Source: Schistocerca nitens
Taxonomy: Eukaryota > Arthropoda > Insecta > Orthoptera > Acrididae
NCBI RefSeq assembly: GCF_023898315.1
Contig: NC_064623.1
Span: 16,133,140 to 16,197,139, forward strand
Length of the DNA stretch: 64,000 nucleotides
Reading direction: 5' to 3'
Positions 63,271-64,000 of the stretch are shown here, in pieces (within the stretch, counting starts at the first letter, position 1; each line of letters opens with the position of its first letter). The position numbers and the translations under genes are program-made. The notes beneath the pieces were generated by a model. It did no database searches and had not been told where the DNA came from. It saw only the letters and a list, made by a program, of their open reading frames with translations.

Positions 63271-64000
63271 GGAATTACAGTTTGCTTTTAGAGGTGAAGC
63301 TGACCGTTTTCTGCTGTGAGTTAACTCGTAGAGGTTAGCTTTAATAGCCACGAACAAAGCGATCGTGATTTTTAGTTGTGCGGCAGGTTGTTGACCACTG
63401 CTTCCTCGGTTACATTTCACGTCACGAGGTTGTGGTTCAGTTACAACATGAGTTTAATTTCAGCGGTACAGAACCCGTCTCCTGCTGCAGTCCAGTCTTT
63501 GGTTGTAGGGGTTCTCTTTTGGGGTAGAGGCCGTTATTAAACATGAATAAAATATATTAATGTGGCAGTGACGGCTAACTACCACCTACTACTCAATCAA
63601 AAGCGATATTGTAAATAGCTTGTATTTATTGTAAATTATCCCACGATAGAAATTAGATCATATTGAACAAATCATGAATGAAAACAAATTAAACAATTTG
63701 TACACTGTTCTTAGATATACTACACTGGTAAGATTGGCTCACAGCTCTTAATGTTAAGTTGATGTGAAGTTAGATTTAATTATGCCCCTGGCTAAGCAAA
63801 TGGTAAATGCGATCTGACTGCATTCCTATAATCTCTTTTCTGTCTGAAATAATACACACTTTGGACACCACCACCAAGAAACAAACCAAACAACATGCAA
63901 AAAGACAAATAATCAATAACGAATCGTAAACAAAACTGCACGGATGCTCAGTGGATGGCAAGAACACGATCCAACAACTGTTTCTGAACTTTACTGCCGC
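63271..64000. other. No gene seen
   Basis: Unassigned AT-rich sequence to the end of the window; a 63-codon minus-strand frame near 63776-63967 has no homology. Confidence 0.4.

Noticed and set aside
1..64000. CRISPR arrays, operons, ribosome binding sites, bacterial promoters
   Set aside because: The sequence is eukaryotic. The only tandem array (61 bp) has no spacer-repeat structure, and no bacterial genes exist here.

Overview
This window looks like a stretch of a very large, repeat-filled insect genome. The repeat families (a tRNA-derived SINE whose 3' part runs to 'agtcccatagtgctcagagcc', a second tRNA-derived SINE, a 5S-derived SINE, LINEs ending in GATGTA repeats or a (CAA)n tail, and Tc1, mariner, piggyBac, hAT, Tigger and Harbinger elements) match what I remember of orthopterans, most likely a Schistocerca grasshopper. 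That species assignment is from memory and was not checked by a search. I found no host protein-coding gene, tRNA gene or rRNA gene. Every reading frame with recognisable homology belongs to a mobile element, and almost all of these are broken.

Layout. 0-10 kb: a Tc1-like element (367-1788), a piggyBac element with TTAA ends (2029-4432), an antisense LINE fragment carrying a SINE, a mariner with one long open transposase frame (5920-7222), and old Tc1 and LINE remnants with SINEs. 10-20 kb: a hAT-like non-autonomous element holding a 61-bp tandem repeat (9916-11859), an internally deleted hAT (12332-13497), a (CAA)n-tailed LINE inside another repeat, a LINE broken by a SINE, and a second Tc1 family (17283-18677). 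20-27 kb: SINEs, a Tigger remnant (21212-22072) beside a Harbinger element (22117-23714) that carries a LINE, a solo LTR (24309-25047) and another LINE. 27-40 kb: one gypsy retrotransposon stretched to about 12.8 kb by three insertions: a 5.6-kb multi-domain DNA transposon (30633-36228) that itself carries a LINE, a LINE that carries a solo LTR, and a SINE that carries a LINE. 40-54 kb: LINE fragments, mostly featureless DNA, a second copy of the 17-kb Tc1 family (46530-48117), and a decayed second gypsy. 54-64 kb: a nearly full-length LINE with a PHD-finger plus esterase ORF1 (54.5-58.6 kb), a mariner-like remnant, a 5S-derived SINE, a near-identical twin of the first Tc1 element (60132-61553), and small fragments.

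The elements do not work together as a system. Their nesting gives a relative history: old Tc1 and LINE remnants were hit by SINEs, the gypsy was hit by a LINE, a SINE and the large DNA transposon, and those in turn were hit by an LTR element and LINEs. The most unusual item is the 5.6-kb terminal-inverted-repeat element at 30633-36228. It encodes a zinc-binding N-terminal region, an FDN/FDQ-type core, a PIN/XPG-like nuclease domain and a C-terminal cysteine cluster, and I tentatively place it in or near the Academ superfamily.
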